64,000 bases of DNA from Phlebiopsis flavidoalba (GCA_035772785.1 JAOCPU010000036.1:248001-312000), one strand, 5' to 3'. Numbered from the stretch's first letter, positions 47,597 to 60,170 are shown. Numbers and translations are program-made. Notes: generated by a model from the sequence alone, not told the origin.

Positions 47597-48979
47597 ATGA
47601 ATTATCTCACCGTAGAGGATACAGCAGATCGAGTGAGCGATGATTTTCGTGTCTCCTTGGAGCACGCCGGGGCGGAAACGTCGTCGCTGGAAGACGAGTT
47701 CTTTTTCGAACGGCTGAAGGTGTTCTATGAACAGAGTCTAACGGACATACGCGCGTTTGCGCAGAGAGAAGGCCGGCCTTATGACCAGGTATGTATCTCT
47801 CCCTAGTGCACAAATTGTGATGATACGACAGGTTTTTTCTTGATTTTGTTCATTGGATTTTAGGTTCGGAGGCGTGTATCGGAATTGCACTGCAAAGCAT
47901 TATTCGGAGGTGCGGATGACGAAAATCCCTCAATACAAGACAAACATAGAGGTGTATTCAACCGCTACATTCCATACTCAAAATGCCATACTGACCTCGC
48001 AATTAGCCTCGAATATCTTAATGTCCGTGTGACACAGTCAACTGGAATCACTACACCCCATCAGCGGCCTTCAGTCATTCTATCTCGCAGTGAAACCCCT
48101 CGGATCCTTCTGACGAAGGCTTTCTAGGGGGAACACTGCTTGGACGCGAATTCTGGCGTGACCACAGAGGCGGCGGCGCACCAGGCGCAAAGGCATTCGC
48201 ACTCTTCTGCCAGCGAGCGCTGCAGACACAAAGTAGAACGTCTACAACGCCCACCCCACGCGCATCGTCGTCACACGGAGCGAGTCAAGCGCATTCGCAG
48301 AACAGCAGCGCGAAAACGATCGAGCGAGATCAAGGCAGAAGTCTACCTCGCTGTGCGCACCGCCGTGAGGTCAGCTCCAAGCACCACCCCTCGCCTTACA
48401 TCTGCTGACATCAAACACAGAGCAGCCTCACACAACCGACACGCAGAGATGAAGTGGTCAAACCACTCCAACCTCGCGACGTACGGCGTCGAGCTCGTCG
48501 GCTGGCCACCGGGCGTGCCCAAGCGCAACCCCTCCGCGCTCTCCGCCGCACAGAACCAGGCAATCCTCGACGCGCGATCCGCAGTGGGTGCATGTCCTTC
48601 CGCTCGCTAGGTGCGCTGCCTAGCGAAGAAGGCACTGAGCAGAAAGATGTGGTCCCGGAGGTCGATGAGGAGGCGATGTTTGACGAGGCAATTGATTTCA
48701 CGGCGGGGGAGAGCGAGAGCGGCGCTGTGCAGGTGGGTGTATGCGATACGTTGTTGAAACCTGATTATAACGCTGAAGCTGGAATTTTAGCACACCGGTA
48801 CGATCTACGACTGGGGTTCGATGGCGTACGATCCGGGAAAGCGGTCAGAACAGGAGAGAGAAGATCGAAGGGGGTCTCCTGATCCACGTTTAGAACTGGG
48901 GAGTAGTCATAAGAAGAGGAGAAGAGAAGACTCCGAAGATGTGATGTCGCAGAATGGCTACTACGGTGATGTGAAGTGA
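47597..48979 (+). CDS. Conserved basidiomycete hypothetical protein with GWP..VP..NPS motif
   Basis: Function unknown. Exon 1 encodes MNYLTVEDTADRVSDDFRVS and ends DIRAFAQREGRPYDQ at a GTATGT donor (intron about 47790-47862). Then VRRRVSELHCKALFGGADDE, a poorly readable middle, a basic Arg/Lys-rich stretch, and the motif YGVELVGWPPGVPKRNPSAL with LSAAQNQAILDA, known to me from many hypothetical basidiomycete proteins often linked to mobile or expanded families. An acidic region follows (DVVPEVDEEAMFDEAIDF), and the C-terminus is basic (SSHKKRRREDSEDV, a possible nuclear localisation signal), ending GYYGDVK then TGA. Frame changes near 48120, 48580 and 48830. Its stop lies about 50 bp from the stop of the F-box gene on the other strand. 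Confidence 0.65.
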
Positions 48980-49029
48980 GGATAGAATGTGCAGATACTC
49001 CAAGCAAATTATAGAATGCGATTGTAGGA

Positions 49030-50536
49030 CTAGGCCTTCAACATAGGATGTGTGCGGATGGTCACGCCTTTGTCTGTCAGATAGGCCAACCGTGTGTTCA
49101 GTTTGTCTTCAATGTCTGCGACCTGGTCGCAGCGCGCTTCTACTTCGAATATGACGTGTTGAAGGGCCCGAATAGCGTTTGTGAGAAAGAACGACTGAAA
49201 GCCCCTCGAGGTTAAGACGCTGTTGTAGGTCTGAGTACGCGATGGAAAATGTAACTGTTGTTAGGTGGGTCGAGTTTGCTTTAGACAGCATGATGAGGAT
49301 CCAGGATAGAGATGGGACAGCAGAGAAACGGGCGGTACTCATGCACTGCATGCGAAGTTTACGAAGACCCGTCAGAGGGCAGTAACGTAAAATCGGCGTT
49401 CTTCAGAACGACTAGTTGCGTTTCAGAGCCCCATCTGGACCAAGGAGTAGCACGACGTACCAGTAGGATCCCTGACGTCGGAAAAACCGATGCTCAAGTC
49501 ATGCAAGGACGATCCCACGGCATCTATCAGCGATTGCACAGCAGTCGCGCTGGCATCACTGGCCAGGTAAAACAGATAGGGATGAGAGTGAGGTGTATCG
49601 TCTTTGGTCCACAAGCCATGTGATCACTGTAGCCGCGTCGACTTTAGCAGTCAGGGTCAGCGTTTTCAAAGAACAGGGCCTAGCGACGATGTGGGCTGCC
49701 GGTTTGGGATAAGTTGGACGATACCACGTTACGCCATCTAAAGACAAGTTCTCGACTTCTACGAGAGCCCCGCGGCAAAGAGAGCAGCTCGCCGAAGGTC
49801 TCGGCCCTGCATGTATCCAGGTATACTTTTGTGACATGACTGAAATGTGATCCCAGCAATTGAGAAAACTGCTTATTTTGTTCCAACTGCCGGTGTGACA
49901 GGTATAGAGGTCAGAGTAAGCGTAATGACCCTGGAGAGTACCTCCGTTGATGCAGGAAGGACGGCGCGCAGCCATTCCACCGAGCGCAGCTTGGGTGCAG
50001 TAGACGATCCCTCCGGGACGGCAGATAGAGTGGGCCAGTGCCCGGGTACGTCTGGTAAATTGGTGGATGCCAACGGGTCGTTGTCCACACCAGAGATGCT
50101 GATCTCCCGGATGTACCGTCCGATGTCCGGGTTGGTTTCAAGAAGAGCCTTGAATGCATCGCCGCGCCGACCAGGGTACACGTGAAGGGCACGAAAGAGG
50201 TTGTATCGGGCTCTCGGAAGCCACGCTCTGGAAGCGAGGCTGCACGCGCGGAGAGCGTGGTACGTCGTGGTCACTGGCAAAGACAGTCTATGACCCAGGT
50301 CGCGCAATTCTGGTGGGAAGAGACCACATTTGTCTGCATGGCCAGTGAAAATGAGCAACCGTGAGATTTAGAGAATAGTGGAGTGGGCTCACTGGTGTGT
50401 TCTGATACCAACCCAAGTCGGCTAGTGCGGTCTCTGGGTCGACCGAGGCTAGACGAGCACCCCCCGCCGCGGTGGCAGTGAGTGGTGGCAGGCGACGTCG
50501 AGGTGGTTGCGGACAAAGTCGCCGTGGAGGGTGCAA
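49030..50536 (-). CDS. F-box-like protein with leucine-rich C-terminal part
   Basis: Probable substrate adaptor of an SCF ubiquitin ligase, from the large basidiomycete F-box family. The N-terminal leader (LASVDPETALADLGWYQNTP) precedes an intron. The F-box follows: LPPELRDL..DCLC, TTLRACSLASRAWLPRARYN, LFRALHVYPGRRGDAFKALL, ETNPDIGRYIREISISGVDN. The rest has repeated short strand/Leu patterns: LGSHFSHVTKVYLDTCRAET, LVEVENLSLDGVTWYRPTYP, SLKTLTLTAKVDAATVITWL, AVGSSLHDLSIGFSDV, LTTVTFSIAY. It ends DKGVTIRTHPMLKA then TAG. Frame changes are frequent (about 50300, 49780, 49600, 49190). Start uncertain. The target protein cannot be inferred. Divergent from SVF1, about 250 bp apart. Confidence 0.78.
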
Positions 50537-50792
50537 AGAGCAGCATCAGCGTCTTAGGATAACAATAACAATATTTTGCACGGGGATTTGTTCGAAATAA
50601 TGAGCGACTTGCAGTCACGCGGTCCCATACAACTCTCAATCACCAACACCTGCCCACCGTCACGTCACAGACGCCCATAATACGCGTGGCCCGATCCGCA
50701 TCGTCCGTCTGCAGGCGCCCGTCTTTACGACCTCTGACCGAGCCCCAGCACACGTTCCTTCACGACTACGACCACGAACCCGTACGACAGCC

Positions 50793-52246
50793 ATGTTTTC
50801 ATCCTTTTTCTCGTGAGTTTATCTCCAGACTCTTGCAGTCTTCCAGCTGAAAGGCTCATACAGCACAGCGCCGCCGTAGCGTCGACCCTCACGCGCCCAA
50901 CTTTCATCCAGTCTCCTCGGGGCGTCCAGCTTCGGAGCTCTTTGGTGAGCTCGAGCCCAAGGACACCGAATGGACATGCCCAGGAGGCTTTGCCGTCGAG
51001 ACCCAGATCTTCTACCAGATCCTCGAGGACGGCACCTCCGTGATGGTCCAAGTATCCACTCTGCTGTGGGGTTAGTACTCTCATCTTGCTGCGCCTGTGA
51101 TCGGTCTCCTAACGCGTCGCGGACCCCCAGTGTCTGGTATCCCACCATCCAAATCACCTCCAAGATCTACAACCCGAAACACGGGCGAGAAGATCTGGAA
51201 ATCGACCAATGTCACCAACTTTGTCACCCCGCCTCCTGGGCTCGACAAGCGCTCGAGCAAGGCGGATCAGTTCTCGATCACGTACAAGAGCACGCCAGGC
51301 AGCGACCAGCCCGAGGGGTACACCATCCGCGCCAACTACGACAAACGAGCTGCAGATCTCGCTCGACGTGACGCGCCCCGCGGCCGTGCCGGGGCTTCAA
51401 GGTCGGCAAGGGCCCCAAGGGCGGCTTCTCCTACTTTGGGCCCGACCTCGCTAATCCCGAGGGCTACGTTGTGCACCGTTTCTGGCCAAGCACGACGGGC
51501 AAGGCCTTGTCATGCTCAAGGGCAAGGCGATCGACGCGCAGGGCCCGGGCATGATGGTGCACGCGATCCAGGGCATGCGCCCGAACCTCGTCGCCGCGCG
51601 CTGGAACTTTGCGCACTTCCAGTCCCCGCTGCACGGCGGCGTGTCCGCGGTGCAGATGGAGTTCACCACGATCGACGCGTACGGCAAGAAGGGCTCCGGC
51701 TCGGGCTTCGCTACCGTCAACGTCGGCTCCCTCGTCCTTGCCGGCAAGCTCGTCGCCGTCACCGCGGAGACCAAGTGGCCCGGCGAGCCTCAGCCCGACA
51801 AGGCGGAGGTTGTCTCGCGCGCGAGCCACTCGAGGACTGCACACGATCCCGAGACCGGATATGATGCGCCCACCGAGCTCATCTTCCGGTGGGCGGCTCC
51901 CGTCATCGGCGGTGAGCAGGGCGACGTCCGTCGACGCGACGCTGCAAGTCGACGTCGGCACGCCGAACGCCGCCAAGGGCCTCATCGAGAAGGTCGACGT
52001 GCTGGCGGAGATCCCATACGTCATCAAGACGATGGTGTAACTATGTCGCAGGCACCAAGCCCTACATCTACCAGGTTTGTCTCCCACATCGCCTGTTCCC
52101 TGCGCGCAGCACTGATATTTGTTCTGTCCAGTGGATAAACCCGGCGTCGCTGCACGTCACTGGCCCCGACTCGCTGATACCCGGCCTCTCGCAAGGTCTG
52201 AGCATCGAGGGCCGTTCGTACAACGAGGCGACCCTTCATCTCCTAA
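50793..52246 (+). CDS. SVF1: Svf1-like survival/ceramide-transport protein
   Basis: Svf1 family (two lipocalin-like domains); in yeast it is required for survival under oxidative stress and takes part in ceramide transfer between ER and Golgi; peripheral membrane or cytosolic. First exon MFSSFFS, intron 50814-50845, then FGALGELEPKDTEWTCPGGF, VETQIFYQILEDGTSVMVQ, intron, VWYPTIQITSKIYNP, GEKIWKSTNVTNFVTPPPGL, DKRSSKADQFSITYKSTPGS, GFKVGKGPKGGFSYFGPD, VMLKGKAIDAQGPGMMVHAI, QGMRPNLVAARWNFAHFQSP, LHGGVSAVQMEFTTIDAYGK, VGSLVLAGKLVAVTAETKWP, LIEKVDVLAEIPYVIKTMV, then GTKPYIYQWINPASLHVTGP and GLSIEGRSYNEATFIS before TAA. Frame changes near 50930, 51345, 51385, 51480, 51925 and 52233. Confidence 0.93.
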
Positions 52247-52731
52247 TCTCCCATACCCCGCTGTGCTCTACATGTACACCCATACATACTGTACGCTTTC
52301 CCTTCCTGTACCAACCTCTTGTAAACAGGTGAGATCTATTCATTCCGTAAACACCCCTGCTTGTTGGCTCCGTAATACTAAAACTGCGCTTGATCAGAGA
52401 AGAGTATGTCTTGTTTGCACATTTGGGAAAATTACATTGAGAGAGAAACCATGCGCCCCCGGTCTCTATGCTAAGCTAGTTGCTACACGGGCGGGGCGTG
52501 GTGCGAATATAAGATTTGGATAAATAAGCCAGGAGTTGAGCGAGCGGGTGGTGTGTGTGTGCGTGATAGCCAACGACGATGTACGATAGCGTAGAGAATG
52601 TAGAGAAAAAACCAAGCTGATATTCCTCGAGACGATCGCAGTACCTAGTGTCCCGAGACCTACCTTTGTTACCTGCCCTTGGGCACCCCTTCATCTGCTG
52701 TAATATGCTTCCCCATCGCGTGCTCTACGCT

Positions 52732-54193
52732 CTACGCCTCCTGCGCGCCCGCAGCGGCCTCCGCCTCGGCCTGCTCCCGCAACTTGAGCTGCGCAGACCC
52801 TCGCGCTGAATCTCCCAGCGGCGCAGCTCGTCCTTGAGGCGCTCGACGCGCACGACGTTCATCGGGTGGCTCTGGCCCATCCAGCGCATCGGCAGGCTCG
52901 TGCGCTCCCACTCGCGCTCCTGCACGACGTCCACCGCGCGCACCCGGCGTGCACTCCGCCGTCCGCTCCGTCTCCTGCCGGCCCTCCCAAAAGCGCACGG
53001 CGTTGCGCGGGTCGAAGCCCGCGTGCGCGAGGAGTCTGTGGGCGGTCAGTGGCGGAGTATGGAGGTGACGAGAGGGAACGTACCGGGCGGGAGACGATAT
53101 CAGCCTCGACTTCCTGTTTCTGGCTCGTGCAGTACTGCGTTAATTCAGTGAGGTGGCCCGGAGCCGAGCTTGCCCACGCCTGCCAACGCGTTCGTTGACG
53201 AACGGTCCAACTACAAAAGCGGTTAGTCGATTGACTCCTGAATGGATGGAAATCAGGGGAAGAAGGCACGCACACAACATCGTTACGGGAAGAGGACTGC
53301 GCGGACCACGTCCGCAGTGATGGAGATGATGCCGGGCCAGTATGATCGACCCGGAGGAGAGGGTCTCGAGGTGGTGCGAGAGGATGAGATGCGAGAGCTC
53401 GTGCGCGAGCAGGATCGCGAGCTCCGCCGTCTGCTCCTCGGTCGGCACAGGGGCGCGCTCTGCTGCGCGCCCGCAGGGAGCCCGCCGTAAGAGCGCGGAC
53501 CACCACGAGCGCGCGCGGCTCCGGGTGCGCGGGGAAGGGGTGCTTCGCGAGGATGTCGTCGATGAAGCCGGAGAAGACGACGATGCCGACCGTCCGCCTG
53601 CCGTCGGGCCCGAAGCCGTTACGAGAACGCGTTCGCGGCGTCGGGCTTGTCGACGACGATGAGCGCGTACGGCGGGCCCGGGAAATGGACGTGTGGCGAG
53701 TGAGTGCGGGGCCTTTGCGCCCGCAGGTGAAGCTCGGTCGAAAGTTGCGCACGACCTCGGACGCGCGCGCGCGGGCGCGGGGCGCAGGGGGTAGTCGGCC
53801 GGCGGCGGCAGCGGGATGTCCTGCGGTCCGCATTCGATCCAGCGAGCCTCGAGGTCGTGCTCATGGCCCAACAGGGGGATCACGCTCTCGAGCCGTCGGA
53901 GAGTGTCGCGTACCCACACCAGCCGCCAGTCCGTCGGCGTGGAGAATTCGGGGCGTGGTGCCTTCCTGCGAGAGGATTTTCTCCGACAGCTTGATACCTT
54001 AGCCCGGGCCCGCAAGCTGGTTCGAGATATCGTCCTCTTCCTCAGGAGAGAGGAGGATGAGCCTTTTCCCGCCAGCGGCCGGTGAGAGCGGAGTGCGCTC
54101 AAGGCTAGCGAGGATGACAAGCCAGAAGATAATGACGGGTAATGGCGAGGAGAACGTTGAAAGATGATTGTCTTCGTTTTGTAATGTGTGCAC
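52732..54193 (-). CDS. M48-family metalloprotease (Oma1-like)
   Basis: Zinc metallopeptidase of family M48, the class of mitochondrial Oma1. The zinc motif is plain: AELAILLAHELSHLILSHHL (HExxH = HELSH), and the downstream third-ligand region reads TSQKQEVEADIVSARLLAHA (Glu in EVEAD). Before it lie DWRLVWVRDTLRRLE, RWIECGPQDIPLPPPADYP, a VVDKPDAANAF block, GFGPDGRRTVGIVVFSGFID and DILAKHPFP. After it come FDPRNAVRFWEGRQETERTA and SHPMNVVRVERLKDELRRWE, ending EAEAAAGAQEA. The N-terminal frame VIIFWLVILASLE looks like a membrane helix. A further minus-strand frame at about 54.2-54.35 kb (ALTFVPFIIFKSMKAKKMIA) may be an upstream exon or a separate small gene. Frame changes are dense; the start is uncertain. 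Confidence 0.85.
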
Positions 54194-57100
54194 GGCTAAG
54201 CTTGGCGCGAATCTTGTCGGCTGCTTCCTTGTCCTCCTTTCGGCGGTTCAGCCTTTGCAATCATCTTTTTCGCTTTCATACTCTTGAAGATTATGAACGG
54301 GACGAAGGTGAGCGCAATGCGAGCAGCAGTTCGGACTACTTCGAGGGCGGTGGAGGTCTAGAGAAGGACATGAGCTATTGTGCAGTATTCACCTGTAGTT
54401 GCTGCTGCCTGAACAAACCTTGAGTACGCCAGCGAGTAACGGAAGAATAGGTAGACCTTCATTACGTCGAGTAGCATGGAAGTGTCTTGCTCCTATTACG
54501 AGGACGGGGGTTCGAGCAGACTGTAAGAGTACACGGTGAGTATCGGATGTCAAGGAGAAACACGGGAGAGCCGCAGAAGAAAACAGCGAAGCCAGTATAA
54601 TATGTGCCGACTGTGGTTAATATTTGACCGCATTTCCACGGCTATACCTGGTACTATGGCAGGTATGCGAATGCTCCGGCGCGAGTCACTGATACACCAG
54701 CATGCTGTATCGACGTGGGCACCGGAGTAGCGGTCGACAAAAGCCCAGCTTCTCGAGCTCAAACAGCACTGCGAGGCCAAGGTTCCGACGGCGGTAGGAG
54801 CAGTGGTGCATTCGGACACTGTCGCCCGCCGTGTACCGCATACATCAGGTCGTCTCTAGTAAGCAACGCGCGGCGAATAGTCCGATAGCGATAGAGTAAC
54901 CCTTTTCTTAGCCGCTATCCGTAGCGTCGCCGAGGACGCGAGACTCTTCCTCCACCAAAACCGACTGGCATGCTTTGCGTGATAATTACGCGTATACTCA
55001 CATGGATGGCTGTGACTAATGCCGAGGGACTTGACTTCAGCGGCTCGGAAGGCATGGGATGCTCTGACGACTTGCCGGATCGGAGGCGACGGAGTGCTGA
55101 CCCGGGTATAGCCTCGGCGAAGTCGAAAGTGGTCTTGACGGAGGCCGAGAGGCGTCTTTGTTTGAGAAGGGAGGAGGGAGGTGTACGACGGTAAGTGCGT
55201 AAGACTGAGCGCAACATGGCACATCGGTCGTTTGTGTGTGGCCAGGGGCCAGAGAGATAAATCAGTACAGAGGCTGCCCGCCCAACGTGGGGAAAGAAGG
55301 AAACGCGGATTGACTCGGGAGGCCTGGGGTACGGCTCCGGAGAGGTGGGGTCTTGCGAGTATGTACGAGGCGAGTAGTCAGCGTGCCGTATGTACGCGTC
55401 AATGGCCGCACAGAGGCCCCGACGTGGCTAGTACCTGTCCGGTGTCCCGCTCTGCGCACGGCGAGCGCGAGCAATGAAACGACGAGCAAGAGCGACGCGA
55501 AAGCCCCAGCTGCCGCAGATGCAGCGGTCGCTGGGGCGGATGGTGGTACGGGACAAGAGAGGCCTTTGCCCCCTGTCGGCGGCGGTATGTACAGAGCGGT
55601 GGCTGGGGTCCGGCGCTGGCTCTATCAATTGCAAATGTCGTGCCGCCCCGTGGCGATCACCAGCGAATCACAGATCCCGATCTGCGCGGCCACAATTGGC
55701 AGCTCTCGGATCCTCTCAAGTTTTCCATGGGCAGGACACGGACAAAGTCCTTCCAAGGCCAAGGGCCTCCGCCGCGCCCCACCCCCGCCGCCGACTGCCC
55801 ACGACTCCAAGCAGCACCTTCATCCTCTTGGGTGCTCTCTAAGCTCGTAAAAAGAAGGCGCAGGTGCCCTCGTCGTCCAGTGCGGACTACGAGCTCGCAG
55901 AACGCTTCGTCCGGCGCAAGAGGGGATCGCCTCGAGCGCGAGCTCCTCACCATGTGCGGCGGCACGGGATGATGCTGGGTGTCGTCCTCCTCGAGACCGG
56001 GCGACATCTTCCAGGCCCAACAGGTGCGTGCCCCCTTCGTCCCTCGATCTCATTGGCGCCCCCACCCCCTGGGGGTCTCATCCGGTCACACACAGGTCTT
56101 CGAGAACGACCCTCGTCCCCCCGCCACGCCGCCGACGCACCAAGGGGGCGGGCCCCCGGCCACGCCGTTTGCCTATCTCTATCTCGCGCAGCTGAGCGAG
56201 GGACCGCCCCTAGGCATGCCCTCAGGCACTATCAGAGCGCGGGTCGTATGTGATGCTCGCGCAACTCAAGGGCAAGGATCGCGCGGTGACCGAGCAGGCG
56301 CGGGTCCGCGGGCGATGATGAAGCGGAGTCTCAAGCAGAACATCGTCCGTGCGCTCATTGCCTATGGTCGAGATATGGATGGACCCCTCATATTGACCTC
56401 TGGTGCGGCAATACATCAATTGTGTAAGGGTTTTCACGGCAACTCTAAAAGGTTACAGCGACGACCCTGCCGGCAGTCGAAGATAGAAAACGTCAGCGAG
56501 CGACCTCCTCGGATGGCGTTGCAAGTCGGAACCTCTCAAACTCACTCAGAAGCACTCCAATCACTCGCATCACTGTCCGGAATATCCCAATCCCGCCCAG
56601 ATGAGGGCAAAGCATTGTCTAGGTGCAGAGGCTATGGAACACAATGGAAAGACTGTGGAAGCATGGTGTGCATCCTCTCTCAATTTTTACGACCTTTTGC
56701 CAGGGACTCAGATGTCGAAATGCCAGCCCAGGATGATCAGGGAGACTACCCACCGATACCGTCATCAAGGGACTGTCACTGGTCAAGGATGTTCCTCGAG
56801 TTCGAGCTCTTCGAACCCGCTCTGCTAGTACTGACGGGCTTCCCCGTGATGGCCTCGGAACGACCAACGATAGTCGAAGCGTGTACTCTCGAAGGGCTGC
56901 TTCTGGTGCTTCTTCCTCATGGCCGAGGGTGGAGAAAAAAAAAAAAAGGCACAAGACAACACGGCGCGGAACCCTGAAACGAAACTTCACATGGGAGCAT
57001 GCAGTCTCGCGCGGGAACGGCCCGCGGGGGATTCCGGCTCGGAAACGTGCAAAGATGGTGTTTATGGTCAGCGACCCTTTCGATGATGAACACTTGGGTC

Positions 57101-57525
57101 GCTGACATTGTCTGCCCTGCGCATCCTGACACGAGAATTCAGGAGCACTCCTGACTTTGCCTATCCTGAACACCAACACTGAAGGCGCTAGGATCACGCG
57201 AAAGCGTTCTAGTCTTCAGAGAGCTGTTCCAGCCATCACCACCACGAGGATGAATGAGGATGATTGGCGGCGACGATGTGGGTTTGGGAGGACGTCGAGG
57301 GAAGCGATGAGGGACGTAGAATGGCTTGAGGTCAATCCCCTGTACGAGGCTGACATTCATTGTTTCGATAGGACACACAAAAGTATATTACATGTTAGTT
57401 TCTGATTGGAGGACGGCAAACTTGGTGTGAGGAGGGTACATTGCATTGTCATTGTTTCCATGTGTGCAGTGCATGGAGTAATCAAAAAGCCGCGTATCTC
57501 GAGTGGACAATGGCCCTCGGAAAGT
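54194..57525. other. Unresolved GC-rich segment, possible plus-strand gene
   Basis: No family recognised. The plus-strand 332-codon frame at 55979-56977 and neighbouring frames (DYELAERFVRRKRG near 55.9 kb, VMLAQLKGKDRAVTEQARVR near 56.25 kb, EAMEHNGKTVEAWCASSLNF near 56.63 kb) look partly protein-like, with Pro-rich stretches (PPATPPTHQGGGPPATPFAY) suggesting a disordered regulatory protein. Splice sites cannot be fixed because frames shift. A minus-strand patch at about 54.95-55.2 kb (SALRRLRSGKSSEHP) is another weak candidate. A run of about 12 A lies at 56936-56947. Confidence 0.4.
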
Positions 57526-60170
57526 TTACCAGATATACCGATCGCCTGTCGAAGGACTCAGCATGATTAGCATTCTAAAAGTTCCATAAAGGACTTCGTT
57601 CATTTTGCTATGCATGGGCGTACCTATGTGCCGCCATCCCAGGCTCAACAACCCACCTTCCACCTTCCTACCCCCCAAACCCTCAAGATCTCCAGGGTTC
57701 AGTCCTCCTGCTCGAATCTCTCACGGCCCTGGTCTCAAGCCCTCAAAGCCCCTGTCAGACGGTTGGTCCTTCAACCCCGACAACCTCAAGCCCAACCGCC
57801 TGCTACAACTGCTCAAAAGAAACCCTCATCCAGCCCGCCGAACACACAATCTTCCAACCCTCGGGGAACCCGCGCCTTGCGCAGGCATCACAGATCAACG
57901 GCCCCCCAAGACTGAACACAACCGCGCCACCCAGGAACGTGTACAAACAAACGATATGCTCCTGCGGGACACCATGACTCCATGGTCAAGAACAACTTAA
58001 AACTATGGCGGATCGCCATGAACGGCCGGGGGGACGCGGCAAGGTCGTCGCCGATCTGCGTCGTCGAGCACGGAAGACGTACGTCTCCGCGGCGAGGTGT
58101 GCCGCTCGCGGATGCGCTGCGGCAGCGCGAGGTGCAGGAGGGGCAGCAGCGGCCTCGTCCCGTCTCTGGGGCTCCCGACTGGATGAGCAGCGAGCCGATC
58201 GCGCGACGGACGTTGTTCACGGAACGCGCCGGAGCCCGCGCTCGAGGGGGCCGCCGCTGTGGGGCGTCCATAAATAGTAAGGAAAAAGGCTGCAAGGTTG
58301 AACTTACGAGCGGAGTACCTAAGAATGGACACGCCGCAGAGCTACGGGGTCGTGGTTTAGCTTTCGATTATGCTTGTGGCGATGATAGAGGAACTTACGT
58401 GTGTGCGTCTAATTCCAGACCCTGGGCGTACTCGACGTCGATGGGCGTGAGGACTGTCCGCGTCCTATGTGGTAGCTGTTGTTCCATCGCTTTCTCGATG
58501 AGAATTATATGTCGCTAGGCGGTCCACAAAGAAGATGAAGTCTTCCCGGCTCGGTCGTCTGGCGGTCCCTGAGCATGTCGTTCATAATACCCTTTCCTCC
58601 TCTTAGCCTCATATTTTCTAGCGGTCACGAAGAACGTAACCTTCAGCTGGGGTGTCTCCGGCGTAACAACCAAGTTCTGCCACGGCTCCTGCGCGCGGCG
58701 GGGGACATGAGCGGCCTCAGGTCCTGGCGCGGACTGCTTGCTCAAGCGCGGAACCCGCAAGCGCGCGAGCTGGGGCCGCAGCCGCATAAGGAGGGCTCTT
58801 GCGTCCGCTTGAGTTGCCGCCGGATGTGCGTGCAGATGAGGTCGGATGGCAGACCAGAGTTATCTGAGCCGGGGACGATCTGTGGCGTGTGAGTCAAGGG
58901 GGGGAGAGGAAGAAGGAGACACGCACGATGTCGGCGTATTTGGCGGTGGGGAGGACGAAGGTTGTCGTATGATGGTTTCACGTTAGCGTAAATCTGGATC
59001 TGTCATGCAGTTTTGAGTATATCGTCAAGTGTTGTTAACGTGCAAAAAATGTTGTTACTGGTCAAGGATTCCATCAACAACCCGGACTCCTCTCTCTGAG
59101 ACATCCCGTTTATGCGCCTCGCGAGCATAAGATCTGAATCACATTGAACGAATACCTGATGCGCACATAAGCCCATGCAAAGACTTGAACTGGGAACATA
59201 GACATACTTTGAGATCATATAATGCTCTGATAGTCCAAGGTGAGCTACGAAGTAGAACTCATGCGCCATGTTCTCACCTCAATGTTGGGTCATGCAAGGC
59301 GAGAATTACCTCAGCTACACAACGAAAAAATAAGTGATGGCTCATTTGGAACAAAGGATAACTCACTGATTATCACAAGCCGCTCCATACAAGTACTTCG
59401 TCTCGTCCAATCTTTGATGCTCAGAGAAGGAATATATGGGAATATTAGTCTGACGACAGCTCTTCAGGTCGGCAAGGGCACTAGTAGGGGCATGAGACGG
59501 GAGTTATTGTTTGATTTGTTAAATGGTGTACCGCCGCAAACATAGGCATGTCAATGGCATCGGGATGGTTCAAAGTCTTTCCGATTTGCGTGTGCAAGGG
59601 CTACTTCCTCCGGCGTGTTGCGTTTGTAGAAGCTATCCTGCAATCACTCTCAGACGAATTTACACAGGAAAAAATATAGTTACGCACCTGAGATAATATC
59701 ACTATGCTGGGAATGGACCCGAGTGACTGGACGATTTGTCGTGCGACATGGGGTCTAGCAATCGCGTTTTAACGCTTAGGCTGTTCCTGAGCGGAGGGAC
59801 ACAAGTCAAAACGCTGGTACCTTTCCACTCGCAGAGCCTCCTGGTTCGTTTTGAGAAAATGCACAAGATTAAATTGGACAGTGACGCACCTGCTACACCA
59901 ATCACGAACGCGTCTGAGATGGGGCTGACGTCTTCTCCGTACCTACGTAGATAAACAGGCGCGTTTAGCTGCACATCGTCACCAAGAGACACATGACTGG
60001 AGGACGCACCATGGCGGTCGTCCATGCGACTTGAGGAGCGTGTTCTTGAGAGTCTGCAGATGTATTCTGGACGACTGGGCGGAGAGGTCTGCAGAGCTGG
60101 TGGGGTTTCGCTGGAAAGCGCTGGCCTGGTAGGGACACTGAGGAACGTTCGCGTTGCCGTCGTCTGACAT
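57526..60170 (-). CDS. URK1: Uridine kinase with C-terminal UPRT-like domain
   Basis: Pyrimidine salvage enzyme phosphorylating uridine and cytidine, cytosolic; the C-terminal uracil phosphoribosyltransferase-like domain is usual in this eukaryotic family. Start MSDDGNANVPQCPYQASAFQ, RYGEDVSPISDAFVIGVAG, then the P-loop GGSASGKT assembled across two introns (one after VAG, one after SGK). Next VARQIVQSLGSIPSIVILSQ, intron, DSFYKRNTPEEVALAHANRK, HPDAIDMPMFAA, LKSCRQTNIPIYSFSEHQRL, DETKYLYGA, VFVQCDSDLMLARRI, ERGRSVDGILDQ, VKPSYDNFVLPTAKYADIIV and PGSDNSGLPSDLICTHIRRQ. UPRT part: VVTPETPQL, FIEKAMEQQLPHRTRTVLTP, VEYAQGLELDA, GSLLIQS, LLHLALPQRIRERHT, DHGVPQEHI, PEGWKIVCSA, PGMAHIGDRYIW split by a last intron (about 57550-57625). 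Frame changes in most exons. Confidence 0.92.
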
